From: Mycolicibacterium sp.
GTDB taxonomy: Bacteria; Actinomycetota; Actinomycetes; Mycobacteriales; Mycobacteriaceae
Assembly (NCBI RefSeq): GCF_016462945.1
Contig: NZ_JAEMSG010000004.1
Location: 1-64,000 of the forward strand
DNA: 64,000 bases
Direction: 5' to 3'
A model generated the notes under the pieces. The model did no database searches and was not told the origin of the DNA. It worked only from the letters and a program-made list of their open reading frames with translations. The translations under genes and the position numbers were made by a program. Position 1 is the first letter of the stretch. Each line of letters starts with the position of its first letter. Shown in pieces: positions 10,252 through 19,739 of this stretch.

Positions 10252-12420
10252 CTACTGACCTGGTGTGCGCTGGCTCGGGTTGTCGGATCCGGGGTTGGTT
10301 GCGACTCGCAGCGCCTCGGCTAAAGCGGCAGCCCGACGATCGGTAAAGACGTCCTCCAGATATAGCCGGTTGCCGTCCGGCCCGGCCAGCGGCACCCGCC
10401 AGTTCGGGTATTCGTCCGTGGTTCCCGGCTGATTCTGGGTACGCCGCTCACCGACCGCATCCGTCAGCGACAGCGCCAGCAGCCGTGACGGTGTGCGCCC
10501 CAGATACCGGTAGAGCGCCAGAATCACGTCCTCTTCGGCGGGCTCGCCGCCGCTGTCCGAGGGCAGCAACCCGACCCGGCGCAACTCCGCCTTCCAGGCG
10601 GCCTGCTCGGACTGATGGTCAGCGAGTTCCTCGGCCTTGGTGTGGGTGAGCAACCCCAGCGCGTGCCGCAGCTTCACATGCTCACCCGCCAGATAGCCCG
10701 GCGTGGGCGGCAGGTCGTGGGTGGTCACCGAGGACAGGCACAGTTCGCGCCAGTGCTCGGCCCGCAGCGGTCCACGGTTGAAGGCGTCGGTTTCAAACCA
10801 CAGGATCGAGGTGCCCAGCAGGCCGCGGTCGCGCAGATAGTCCCGCACCCACGGCTCGACGGTGCCGAGATCCTCACCCACCACCACCGCGCCGGCCCGA
10901 TGTGCCTCCAGCGCGACGATGCCGATCATCGCGTCGTGGTTGTACCGGATGTAGGTGCCGTCCGTGGGCGGGGCGCCCTGCGGGATCCACCACAGCCGGA
11001 ACAGACCGATGATGTGGTCGATCCGCACCCCGCCGGCATGGCGCAGGATAGCGGCGATGAGCGCCCGAAACGGTTGGTAGCCAAGCTCTTCCAGCCGATC
11101 CGGCCGCCACGGCGGCTGTGACCAGTCCTGGCCGAGTTGATTGAATTCATCGGGTGGTGCACCTGCATTCACTCCGAGCGCCAGCACGTCCTGCAGTGAC
11201 CAGGCGTCGGCTCCGGAGGGATGCACACCGACCGCGAGATCATGCATGATGCCCAGTGGCATCCCCGTCCGCAGCGCCTGTGATTGGGCAGAAGCCAGTT
11301 GATCGTCGAGTTGCCACTGCAGCCACCGGTGGAAATCGACCGCGCGGTGGTGCCGTGCGGCGAACTCGGTGACCTCCGGGTTGGCCGGGTGCCGCAGGCC
11401 GGTCGGCCAGGTGCGCCAGTCGGTGCCGTGTTTCTCGGCCAGCGTGCACCAGGTGGCGAAGTCGTCGATTGCGGTGCCTTCCCGAGCCTTGAAGGCCTTG
11501 AAGGCGAGATCGCGGCCGGCCGACCGTGGCACCTGATACACCAGCTTGAGCGCTGTCCGCTTCGCGGCCCAGGCGGCGTCGCGGTCGATGGTGTCGGCCT
11601 TGCGGGCCTGCTCCGCGCACGCTTGCTGGAGTTTGTGCACCCGGCGCCGCTTGGGCAGGGCGGCAAACTCCGGGATCGCCTCGACCCGCAGATACAGCGG
11701 GCTGACGAAGCGCCGAGAGGTGGGCAGATACGGGGAGGGCTCCATGTGTTTGGTCGGTGCAGCCGCGTGCATTGGGTTGACAAGCACATAGCCGGCCTGG
11801 TGCACCGCACCCGCCCATGCGGCGATGTCAGCCAGATCAGTCAGGTCTCCGATACCCCAGGAGCCAGCCGAGGTGACGCTGTAGAGCTGGGCGGCCAGAC
11901 CCCAGGCGCGCCGGGCGCCCATCCTCGCCGGCAATCCCAGCCAGGCCGGGGTGACGATGAGCGTGGTGTCGCACTCGGCATCCCCGGAGCGCAGATGCAC
12001 CCGGTGATAGCCCAGCGGAAGATCGCCCGGCAGGACGAAGGATGCCTCACCGACGCGCCGCTCACCGAGGGTGAACGGCGGGGTGAAATTATCTGTCTGC
12101 CGGATGTCGGCGCGGACGGTGCCGTCTTCCAGTCGGAGGAACACCTCCGCGGGGTCGCCGTGGGTGACGTGAACCCAGAACGTGGTTTCGGCACCGGAGC
12201 GCGTCACGATCGTCGGCGGTAAGCCCCGCGCCCAGTATTGCCGATCCTGTTCGGAAAGTACTGCGGCACAGTCTTTTTCGCTGTCGGTTTTCACGCCGAG
12301 CGCGGCCAGCACAGCGACCACCGTCTCTCGATCGACAGCCTTGAGGTTGCCGACCCAGTCGTAGTACTCGGTCGCCACGCCCAATCGGTGAGCGATTTCG
12401 GCCAATGCCGGTTCAATCAT
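10252..12420 (-). CDS. malQ: 4-alpha-glucanotransferase
   Basis: Amylomaltase motifs RIDHIIGLFRLWWIPQG, VVVGEDLGTVEPWVRDYL; start chosen at MIEPALAEIA. Confidence 0.93.
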   Translation of the reverse strand: MIEPALAEIAHRLGVATEYYDWVGNLKAVDRETVVAVLAALGVKTDSEKDCAAVLSEQDRQYWARGLPPTIVTRSGAETTFWVHVTHGDPAEVFLRLEDGTVRADIRQTDNFTPPFTLGERRVGEASFVLPGDLPLGYHRVHLRSGDAECDTTLIVTPAWLGLPARMGARRAWGLAAQLYSVTSAGSWGIGDLTDLADIAAWAGAVHQAGYVLVNPMHAAAPTKHMEPSPYLPTSRRFVSPLYLRVEAIPEFAALPKRRRVHKLQQACAEQARKADTIDRDAAWAAKRTALKLVYQVPRSAGRDLAFKAFKAREGTAIDDFATWCTLAEKHGTDWRTWPTGLRHPANPEVTEFAARHHRAVDFHRWLQWQLDDQLASAQSQALRTGMPLGIMHDLAVGVHPSGADAWSLQDVLALGVNAGAPPDEFNQLGQDWSQPPWRPDRLEELGYQPFRALIAAILRHAGGVRIDHIIGLFRLWWIPQGAPPTDGTYIRYNHDAMIGIVALEAHRAGAVVVGEDLGTVEPWVRDYLRDRGLLGTSILWFETDAFNRGPLRAEHWRELCLSSVTTHDLPPTPGYLAGEHVKLRHALGLLTHTKAEELADHQSEQAAWKAELRRVGLLPSDSGGEPAEEDVILALYRYLGRTPSRLLALSLTDAVGERRTQNQPGTTDEYPNWRVPLAGPDGNRLYLEDVFTDRRAAALAEALRVATNPGSDNPSQRTPGQ

Positions 12421-12449
12421 GGCTGCCATCTTGCTTGGTGAAACGGCGA

Positions 12450-12776
12450 TCAGCGCCACGAACCCGACAATTCGATGGTCAGCACCCCGCAGATGATCAG
12501 CGCGATGCCCGCCACCATCAGCGGGGTCAGCCGTTCGGAGAACAAGACCCGGCCGGCCACCGCGACAAGTGCCACGCCGCATGCCGTCCACACGCCGTAG
12601 GCGATCCCGACCGGCATGCCCAGTCGCAGGGTCAGCCATAGCAGTGCGAACGAGATGAGGTAGCCGATTACCACCGGGGCGATCCACGCCCGCCTGCGGA
12701 ATCCATCAGAGGCGCGCATCGACAGCGTCGCGCAGACCTCGACCAGGATCGCGCCCACCAGTGCCAACCACATCAT
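12450..12776 (-). CDS. SMR family efflux protein (subunit 1)
   Basis: 108 aa, four TM segments, MMWLALVGAILVEVCATLSMRASDGF. Confidence 0.85.
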   Translation of the reverse strand: MMWLALVGAILVEVCATLSMRASDGFRRRAWIAPVVIGYLISFALLWLTLRLGMPVGIAYGVWTACGVALVAVAGRVLFSERLTPLMVAGIALIICGVLTIELSGSWR

Positions 12777-13111
12777 GGCGCGGCCTCCGCCTTCGGGTGC
12801 GACCCGAACTCCACCATCAGCACCCCGGCAATGATCATCGCGATTCCGACGACGATCGGCGTGGTGAACGGGTCGTCGAAGATCACCGCGGCGATCGCGG
12901 CGATCAGCGCCGTCCCGATCGCGCCCCAGATACCGTAGGCCACCCCAACCGGCACCCCGGCCCGCAGCACCCTGCTGAGCATCAAGAACGCGGTGAAATA
13001 ACCCACCGCAACCATGATCAGCCACGCCGGGTGGTCCTGGGAGGCCCGCATGGCTAAGGTGCCGGTGACCTCCGCGGCGATCGCGCCGCACAGGAAGCCC
13101 CACTTGCGCAT
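12773..13111 (-). CDS. SMR family efflux protein (subunit 2)
   Basis: MRKWGFLCGAIAAEVTGTLAMRAS...; 4-nt overlap with the following SMR gene. Confidence 0.85.
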   Translation of the reverse strand: MRKWGFLCGAIAAEVTGTLAMRASQDHPAWLIMVAVGYFTAFLMLSRVLRAGVPVGVAYGIWGAIGTALIAAIAAVIFDDPFTTPIVVGIAMIIAGVLMVEFGSHPKAEAAP

Positions 13112-13333
13112 GGCCGTCCCCCGGATGGCCCATTCGCCCATCGTCTGGCACCTTTCGCGTCGCTTCAGCAGGATAGCGTCCGGTGCCCGGCGCACTAGAC
13201 TGCTGACCCTGGAGACCTGGGAGTACGTGGCGATCGCCCGCGACGTCGCCTCAGCGACCACCTGGCGCGACAGGCTGGGCTATGTTTTCGGACCACCCGG
13301 GTGGGAGCCCGCCGGCCGTGGCACCATTTCAGC

Positions 13334-14740
13334 GTGCGCATCGTTTTCGACCGTGACGTCGACTCGCGACTGATCGAACGCGCCCTGGCACCTGCCGTGT
13401 TCGGGTCGATGTGGCTGGATATCCCTCGACCCGACTATCCGGGCCTGCCCGGCGCGACGGCATGCGACCTGGTCGTGGTCGGCGGCGGATACACCGGACT
13501 GTGGACGGCACTGCATGCCGCCGAGCGCGATCCCGGCGCCACGATCGTGGTGATCGAGGCCGACCGGATCGGTTGGGCGGCATCCGGCCGCAACGGCGGC
13601 TTCGTCGATGCCAGCCTCACCCACGGTGCCGAAAACGGAAAGTCGCGCTGGCCCGACGAATTCGACCAACTCGAGCGCCTCGGCCTGGCCAACCTCGTCG
13701 GAATGGCCGCCGATATCGACAAATACGACATGGCGGTCGACTGGCAGCGAAACGGCATGCTGGCCGTCGCCACCGAGGCGCATCAGGTGCCCTGGCTGCA
13801 GGACGCGGCGGCCGAGGGTCAGGGTCGGTTCCTCGACCAGGCGGCGGTTCGGGCCGAGGTGAACTCACCGACCTATCTGGCCGGACTGTTCTCCCCTGAC
13901 ACCTGTGCGATCGTCGACCCGGCCCGGCTGGTCTTCGAACTCGCGCGCGCCTGCACCGACAATGGTGTGCGGATTCACGAACACACCGAAGCCCGGGGGA
14001 TCAAGACCGAGGCGGATGGAGTTGCCGTCACCACTGCAGCCGGAACCATCACCGCCAACCGGGTGGTGCTGGCCACGAATGTGTTTCCCAGCCTGCTGCG
14101 GCGCAACCGCCTGCGTACCGTTCCGGTGTATGACCACGTGCTCGGCACTGAGCCGCTGACGGCAGAACAACTGGGCCGAATCGGCTGGCGGTCCCGCCAG
14201 GGCGTCAGCGACTGCGGCAACCAGTTCCACTACTACCGGCTTTCGGCCGATAACAGGATCCTGTGGGGCGGATACGACGCCATGTACCACTGGGGCCGCC
14301 GCGTCGATCCCCGTCACGAGGACCGGCCGGAGTCGTTCCGCAAGATCGCCGCGCACTTCTTCCTTACCTTCCCGCAACTCGAGGATGTTCGGTTCAGCCA
14401 CCGCTGGGCCGGGCCGATCGACACCAGCACCCGGTTCTGCGCCCACTGGGGACTGGCCGGCCGCGGGCGGATCGCCTACGTCAACGGATTCACCGGGCTG
14501 GGTGTGGGAGCGTCCCGGTTCGCCGCCGATGTCTGCCTGGACCTGCTCGACGAGCGCCCCACCGAGCGCACCGAATTGGAGATGGTCCGCACGCGGCCGC
14601 TGCCGTTCCCGCCCGAACCGCTCGCCAGTGTCGGTATCGGACTCACCCGGCGGTCTTTGGATCGGGCCGATCACAACGGCGGCCGCCGCAACGTTCTGCT
14701 GCGCACCCTGGACCGGCTGGGGCTGGGGTTCGATTCTTAA
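13334..14740 (+). CDS. FAD-dependent amino-acid/amine oxidoreductase (DAO family)
   Basis: VVVGGGYTGLWTALHAAE FAD motif; DAO C-terminal motif GLGVGASRFAADVCLDL. Confidence 0.88.
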   Translation: MRIVFDRDVDSRLIERALAPAVFGSMWLDIPRPDYPGLPGATACDLVVVGGGYTGLWTALHAAERDPGATIVVIEADRIGWAASGRNGGFVDASLTHGAENGKSRWPDEFDQLERLGLANLVGMAADIDKYDMAVDWQRNGMLAVATEAHQVPWLQDAAAEGQGRFLDQAAVRAEVNSPTYLAGLFSPDTCAIVDPARLVFELARACTDNGVRIHEHTEARGIKTEADGVAVTTAAGTITANRVVLATNVFPSLLRRNRLRTVPVYDHVLGTEPLTAEQLGRIGWRSRQGVSDCGNQFHYYRLSADNRILWGGYDAMYHWGRRVDPRHEDRPESFRKIAAHFFLTFPQLEDVRFSHRWAGPIDTSTRFCAHWGLAGRGRIAYVNGFTGLGVGASRFAADVCLDLLDERPTERTELEMVRTRPLPFPPEPLASVGIGLTRRSLDRADHNGGRRNVLLRTLDRLGLGFDS

Positions 14741-14842
14741 GCCGGATGTTTGCCACTGTCCACCGGCAGTGTGCATTTCTCCAGTAGGCTCGGCCCCGGT
14801 CCGCCCGGGTAAGAGGGCGGTTTAGAGGAGGAATAGACACTC

Positions 14843-15388
14843 GTGGGAGACACACTCACAGCAGGACAAAAGCTGGTTAAGGGCGATTCGCTGACATCCG
14901 GCAATGGCGCGTACACCTTGACGCTGCAGGACGACGGCAACCTCGTCCTGGCGGCGCGCGGCGAGGCGGTGTGGGCCACCGGTACCAACGGCGAGAGCGC
15001 CGACCGGGCCGAGGTTCAAAGCGATGGCAACTTCGTGATCTATGCGGGGGAGAGGCCGGTCTGGAACACCGACACCAAGGGTAAAAAGGACGTCAAGCTG
15101 GTATTGCAGGACGACCGCAACCTGGTTTTGTACGCCGCCGATGGTGCGGCGTGGAATTCGCGCACCGAGACCGACGCCCCGCCGCCGCCGGAGCCGGTCG
15201 CCGAGGTAATCGAGATCGCCCCGGTGGCCAACGAGGTGCGCACGCACACCGTTGTCGCTGGTGACACATTGTTCAACATTGCCAAGCAGTATCTCGGCGA
15301 TGGCAATCGTTACCAGGAGTTGGCCACTGCCAACGGTATCGCCAACCCCGACCACATCGAGGTCGGACAGCTGATCAGCATCCCCTGA
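14843..15388 (+). CDS. Bulb-type (mannose-binding) lectin + LysM domain protein
   Basis: Repeated QDDGNLVL/QDDRNLVLY lectin motifs and C-terminal HTVVAGDTLFNIAKQYLGDGNRY LysM; GTG start with GAGGAGG upstream. Confidence 0.88.
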   Translation: MGDTLTAGQKLVKGDSLTSGNGAYTLTLQDDGNLVLAARGEAVWATGTNGESADRAEVQSDGNFVIYAGERPVWNTDTKGKKDVKLVLQDDRNLVLYAADGAAWNSRTETDAPPPPEPVAEVIEIAPVANEVRTHTVVAGDTLFNIAKQYLGDGNRYQELATANGIANPDHIEVGQLISIP

Positions 15389-15529
15389 CCTGCACTTTAG
15401 ATCGGTTTACGCCGGACGGCGCGGACCCGCGACACATCGTCGGTAACGACCGGGGCGAAACCCCGATACACAGTCGACACATTGTTGCGACCGCGCCGTT
15501 CGCGCGTCCGAGACCGATCGAGGTGTATC

Positions 15530-16252
15530 TTGACGCGCTTCCTGCGATTTCTCATCCTCGCAGCCGCCGCCGGAGCAGCATTCGCCGCCGCGGTCAGCCC
15601 GGCCGCCGCCGCCGAGAACGGCGTCACGGTGTTCCCGGGCATGGAAATTCGCCAGGAATCCACGATGTGCACGCTGGGCTACGTCGATCCGGTCGCACGC
15701 ATCGCCTTCTCCGCGGGTCACTGCCGCGGCAACGGACCGGTCACCGACCGCAACGGCCGCCTCATCGGCGTGGTCACCACCTCCCGGGATAACACCCCGG
15801 ACGGTTCGGTCGTGCGGGTCGACCAGGTGATCTCCGACTACGAGACGATCACCCTGGCCGCCGACGTGTCAGTCAGCAATATCCTCCCGGACGGCCGGGC
15901 GCTGGTGGCCGACGCCATCGCGCCGCCGGCAATCGGGCAGCCGGTCTGCCACTTCGGCATCGTCACCGGTGAGAGCTGCGGCACCGTCGAACGGGTCAAC
16001 AACGGCTGGTTCACCATGACCAACGGCATCGTCAGCCAGAAGGGCGACTCCGGCGGCCCGGTCTACGCCATGACCGACAACGGCAAGGCCGTCATCATCG
16101 GACTCTTCAACAGCACCTGGGGGCGTCTGCCGGCCGCGGTTTCCTGGCAGGCGACCGGTCAGCAGTTGCGCGAGGACACCGTTGCGGTGAACGCTGCAGT
16201 CAACAGCGCGCTCAACAACCCGGTCGTCAACGCCGCCGCCACCCACCACTGA
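15530..16252 (+). CDS. Secreted trypsin-like serine protease (Rv1815-like)
   Basis: Signal peptide; FSAGHC and KGDSGGPV catalytic motifs. Confidence 0.82.
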   Translation: MTRFLRFLILAAAAGAAFAAAVSPAAAAENGVTVFPGMEIRQESTMCTLGYVDPVARIAFSAGHCRGNGPVTDRNGRLIGVVTTSRDNTPDGSVVRVDQVISDYETITLAADVSVSNILPDGRALVADAIAPPAIGQPVCHFGIVTGESCGTVERVNNGWFTMTNGIVSQKGDSGGPVYAMTDNGKAVIIGLFNSTWGRLPAAVSWQATGQQLREDTVAVNAAVNSALNNPVVNAAATHH

Positions 16253-16262
16253 TGCGGTAGAA

Positions 16263-16278
16263 CTAGAACACGTTCTAG
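16263..16278. promoter_or_regulatory. Putative KstR operator
   Basis: CTAGAACACGTTCTAG fits the TnnAACnnGTTnnA palindrome; 34 nt before the downstream ATG. Confidence 0.7.
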
Positions 16279-16311
16279 CCAGGTGGTCACCCTGGCGATA
16301 TCCTCAGCGGA

Positions 16312-17826
16312 ATGAGCGGACTTGATATCCCGGAGACCGTCGGCGCCGCGACCGTGACCGGTTGGTCTGATGACGTCGACGTCGTGGTGATCGGCTTCGG
16401 TATCGGCGGTGGATGCGCTGCGGTGACCGCAGCCGCCACCGGCGCCCGCGTTCTGGTTCTGGAACGGGCCGCCGTGGCCGGCGGGACCACCGCCTTGGCC
16501 GGCGGGCACTTCTACCTCGGCGGCGGCACCGCGGTCCAGCAGGCGACCGGTCACCCCGACAGCGCCGAGGAGATGTACAAGTACTTGGTCGCGATGTCGC
16601 GCGAACCCGAACACGACAAGATTCGCGCCTACTGCGAGGGCAGCGTCGAGCATTTCAACTGGCTCGAGGATCTCGGCATCGCCTTCGAGCGCAGTTACTA
16701 CCCCGAAAAAGCGGTGATCCAACCCGGTACCCAGGGCCTGATGTACACCGGCAACGAGAAGGTGTGGCCGTACAGGGACATGGCCGCCCCGGCGCCGCGC
16801 GGACACAAGGTGCCGGTGCCCGGCGACACCCAGGGTGCGGCCATGGTGATCGACCTGTTGGTGAAGCGGGCCGCTGACCTCGACATCGAGATCCGCTACG
16901 AGACCGGCGCGACGAACCTGGTGACCCAGGACGGCCACGTCGTCGGGGTGTCGTGGAAGCGATTCGGCGAGACCGGAACCATCCGGGCCAGGGCGGTGGT
17001 GATCGCCGCGGGCGGGTTCGTGATGAATCCGGAGATGGTGGCGAAGTTCACCCCGGAACTCGCCGAGAAGCCGTTCGTTCTCGGTAACACCTACGACGAC
17101 GGTCTGGGCATCCGACTTGGCGTCTCCGCGGGCGGTGCCACCAAACACATGGAGCAGTCCTTCATCACCGCTCCGGTCTATCCACCGGCGATCCTGCTGA
17201 CCGGGCTGATCGTCAACAAACTGGGTCGGCGGTTCGTGGCCGAGGAGTCCTACCATTCCCGCACCGCGGGTTTCGTGATGGAGCAGCCGGATCACGCCGC
17301 GTTCCTGATCGTCGACGAGGATCATCTGCAGCGTCCGGAGTTCCCGCTGATCAAGTTCATCGACGGTTACGAGACCGTCGCGGAGATGGAGACCGCGCTG
17401 GGAATTCCCGCCGGGAATCTCGTCGCGACCCTGGAAAACTATAACAAGCATGCGGCCGTGGGTGCGGATCCCGAATTTCACAAACAGCCGGAATACCTTG
17501 CGCCACAGGACAAAGCGCCGTGGGCAGTGTTCGACCTGTCGCTGGGCAAGGCGATGTACTCCGGCTTCACCGTCGGCGGGCTGGCCACCAATGTTGACGG
17601 CCAGGTCTTGCGTGCGGACGACCAGGTGATCGACGGACTGTACGCCGCCGGAACCTGTGCGTCGAATATCGCCCAGGACGGCAAGGGCTACTCCAGTGGC
17701 ACCCAACTCGGCGAGGGCTCATTCTTTGGAAGGCGGGCAGGCGCGCACGCGGCGGCGGGCGCAGACGATACAGCGCACGCGGCGGCGGGCGCAGACGATA
17801 CAGCGCACGCGGCGCGTCACACCTGA
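16312..17826 (+). CDS. FAD-binding dehydrogenase, KstD/fumarate-reductase-like (Rv1817-like)
   Basis: VVVIGFGIGGGCAAVTAAATGARVLVLE; C-terminal GGLATNVDGQVL...GLYAAGTCASNIAQDGKGYSSGTQLGEGSFFGRRAG. Confidence 0.88.
   Translation: MSGLDIPETVGAATVTGWSDDVDVVVIGFGIGGGCAAVTAAATGARVLVLERAAVAGGTTALAGGHFYLGGGTAVQQATGHPDSAEEMYKYLVAMSREPEHDKIRAYCEGSVEHFNWLEDLGIAFERSYYPEKAVIQPGTQGLMYTGNEKVWPYRDMAAPAPRGHKVPVPGDTQGAAMVIDLLVKRAADLDIEIRYETGATNLVTQDGHVVGVSWKRFGETGTIRARAVVIAAGGFVMNPEMVAKFTPELAEKPFVLGNTYDDGLGIRLGVSAGGATKHMEQSFITAPVYPPAILLTGLIVNKLGRRFVAEESYHSRTAGFVMEQPDHAAFLIVDEDHLQRPEFPLIKFIDGYETVAEMETALGIPAGNLVATLENYNKHAAVGADPEFHKQPEYLAPQDKAPWAVFDLSLGKAMYSGFTVGGLATNVDGQVLRADDQVIDGLYAAGTCASNIAQDGKGYSSGTQLGEGSFFGRRAGAHAAAGADDTAHAAAGADDTAHAARHT
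17743..17814 (+). repeat. 30-nt tandem repeat (2.4 copies) encoding AHAAAGADDT
   Basis: gcgcacgcggcggcgggcgcagacgataca repeated exactly. Confidence 0.95.
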
Positions 17827-19721
17827 GCGGGTTCGCGGTCCACTTCCCACCCGCCGTCACCGAGCAGTCGCAGGTGACGGTTGTGATGTTTCTTGACGGT
17901 GTTGCGGTGGGTGACCGACACCATGATGGTCTTCGGTAACCGGGTGCGCAGCAGTCGGTACAGGGTGAACTCCTGACCCTCGTCGAGAGCTGAGGTGGAC
18001 TCGTCGAGGAAGATCACCGCCGGTTCCTGCAGCAGCACCCGGGCGAATGCGACGCGCTGCTGCTCGCCGGGTGAGAGTGTCTTGGACCAGTCGATATCCT
18101 CGTTGAGCCGAGTGCCGAGGTGACCCAGTGACACCTCGTCGAGTGCGGCGATCAGTTTCTCGTCGCCGATGTCCGCCGCATCATCGGGGTAACACAGCAC
18201 CGACCGCAGATCGCCGAGCGGCAGATACGGCACCTGGGACAGGAACATCGCGTCGCGGGCGCCGCCGGGTTGACGTACGGTGCCGCTGGCATACGGCCAC
18301 AACCGCGCGATACTGCGCAGCAAGGTGGTCTTGCCGGCGCCGGAGGGCCCGGTGATCATCAACGAGTCGCCCGGCTCCAGGCGCAGATCGAGTGGTTCGA
18401 GTAATTGTCGGCCGGCCGGGTTGCGGACCTCTAGATCGTCGAATTCCAGTGCGCCGTCTGGACTTTCGGCCGCCATCAGCCGAGGCATCTGCCTGGCCTG
18501 GTCGTTGGCTTCGACCAGACCGTCGAGCCGGATGATGGTGGCCCGGTAGGAGGCGAATGAGTCATAGACGGACCGGAAGAACGACAGTGAGTCGTGCACG
18601 TTGCTGAAGGCGGCGGCTGACTGCGTGACGTCGCCGAAGGTGATCTGGCCGCGGAATAAGCGCTGCGCCTGCACGATCAGCGGAAGCGGGTTGATGATCT
18701 GGGAGATCGCCTGATTCCACCCGAGCAGTGTCAGGCTCCGTGCCACGAAACCGCGGTAGTTGGCGATCACGGCACGGAAACGTGTTCGCAGCACGGCCTT
18801 TTCGGCCCGCTCGCCCCGGTAGAAACTGATCGCCTCGGCCGCGTCGCGCATCCTCACCAGCGCATACCGGAATGCCGCATTGGTCATCTCGTTGCGGAAG
18901 CTGAACCGGATCAGCGGTCGGCCGATCCAGAACGCGATCACCGTAGTGGCGAACACGTAGGCCAGGGCGATCCAGAACAGCGCATGTCCGAGGGTGAATC
19001 CGAACAGCGTCAGCGGCCCGGACAGACCCCACAGGATCGGGGTGAACGCCACCACCGATACCAGCGAGTTGATCGCGCCGAACAGCAATGTCGCCGAGGT
19101 TCCCACCGTCGGGGTGTTGGTGCCCTGCCCGGTGCACCCGGTGAACGAGTCGATGTCGAGTTGGATGCGCTGATCCGGATTGTCGACCGGGTGGTCCAGG
19201 AACCGGCCGCGATAGAACGCGTCACCGGAGACCCAGTCGGAGGTCAGGCGCTCGGTCAGCCAGACCCGCCACCGGATGATGAATCGCTGCATCAGATAGA
19301 TGTCGAGCAGATACCGGCTGATGTAGACGGCCGCGATCAGACCGAAGGTGATGATCGCAGCCCAGAAACCGGAGACGCCGGATTCGCGCACGGCGCCATT
19401 GCCGGCCGCGTTTCCCTCGAAAGCCACCTGTAGCGCGGAATAGAGGTCGTTGGCCTGGTAGCTCAGCAGCACGTCGAGTCGCACCGAGATGAGCGTCGAG
19501 AACAGCAGCACGCCCAGCCACGCCCACACCACCACGGCGTCGCGACCGCGGAAGTAGTCGCCGGTAACGCGCCAGAACTGCCGTCCCCAGGTGGTGTACC
19601 GGGCCAGCAGGACCAGCACCGCCACCGCCACCGCCGCGGTGATCACCCAGGCCTTGGCTGCCCACAGCAGGGAGTCCGGGATCGCGTTGGCCCAGTCCAG
19701 CGAGGGCTTGAACAATTCCAT
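17817..19721 (-). CDS. ABC transporter, BacA/SbmA-like permease-ATPase fusion (Rv1819c-like), copy 1
   Basis: SbmA/BacA-like TM domain plus ITGPSGAGKTTLL Walker [17 protein letters not shown] signature, VIFLDEST Walker B. Confidence 0.88.
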   Translation of the reverse strand: MELFKPSLDWANAIPDSLLWAAKAWVITAAVAVAVLVLLARYTTWGRQFWRVTGDYFRGRDAVVVWAWLGVLLFSTLISVRLDVLLSYQANDLYSALQVAFEGNAAGNGAVRESGVSGFWAAIITFGLIAAVYISRYLLDIYLMQRFIIRWRVWLTERLTSDWVSGDAFYRGRFLDHPVDNPDQRIQLDIDSFTGCTGQGTNTPTVGTSATLLFGAINSLVSVVAFTPILWGLSGPLTLFGFTLGHALFWIALAYVFATTVIAFWIGRPLIRFSFRNEMTNAAFRYALVRMRDAAEAISFYRGERAEKAVLRTRFRAVIANYRGFVARSLTLLGWNQAISQIINPLPLIVQAQRLFRGQITFGDVTQSAAAFSNVHDSLSFFRSVYDSFASYRATIIRLDGLVEANDQARQMPRLMAAESPDGALEFDDLEVRNPAGRQLLEPLDLRLEPGDSLMITGPSGAGKTTLLRSIARLWPYASGTVRQPGGARDAMFLSQVPYLPLGDLRSVLCYPDDAADIGDEKLIAALDEVSLGHLGTRLNEDIDWSKTLSPGEQQRVAFARVLLQEPAVIFLDESTSALDEGQEFTLYRLLRTRLPKTIMVSVTHRNTVKKHHNRHLRLLGDGGWEVDREPAQV

Positions 19722-19739
19722 ACGGCTTCTCCTGCGGCG

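Noticed and set aside
12421-12687. Extended malQ start
   Set aside because: The extension reads through the neighbouring SMR gene in another frame; conserved MalQ N-terminus begins near 12420.
16159-17706. 515-aa minus-strand ORF opposite the FAD dehydrogenase
   Set aside because: Antisense shadow; covers two genes on the opposite strand.
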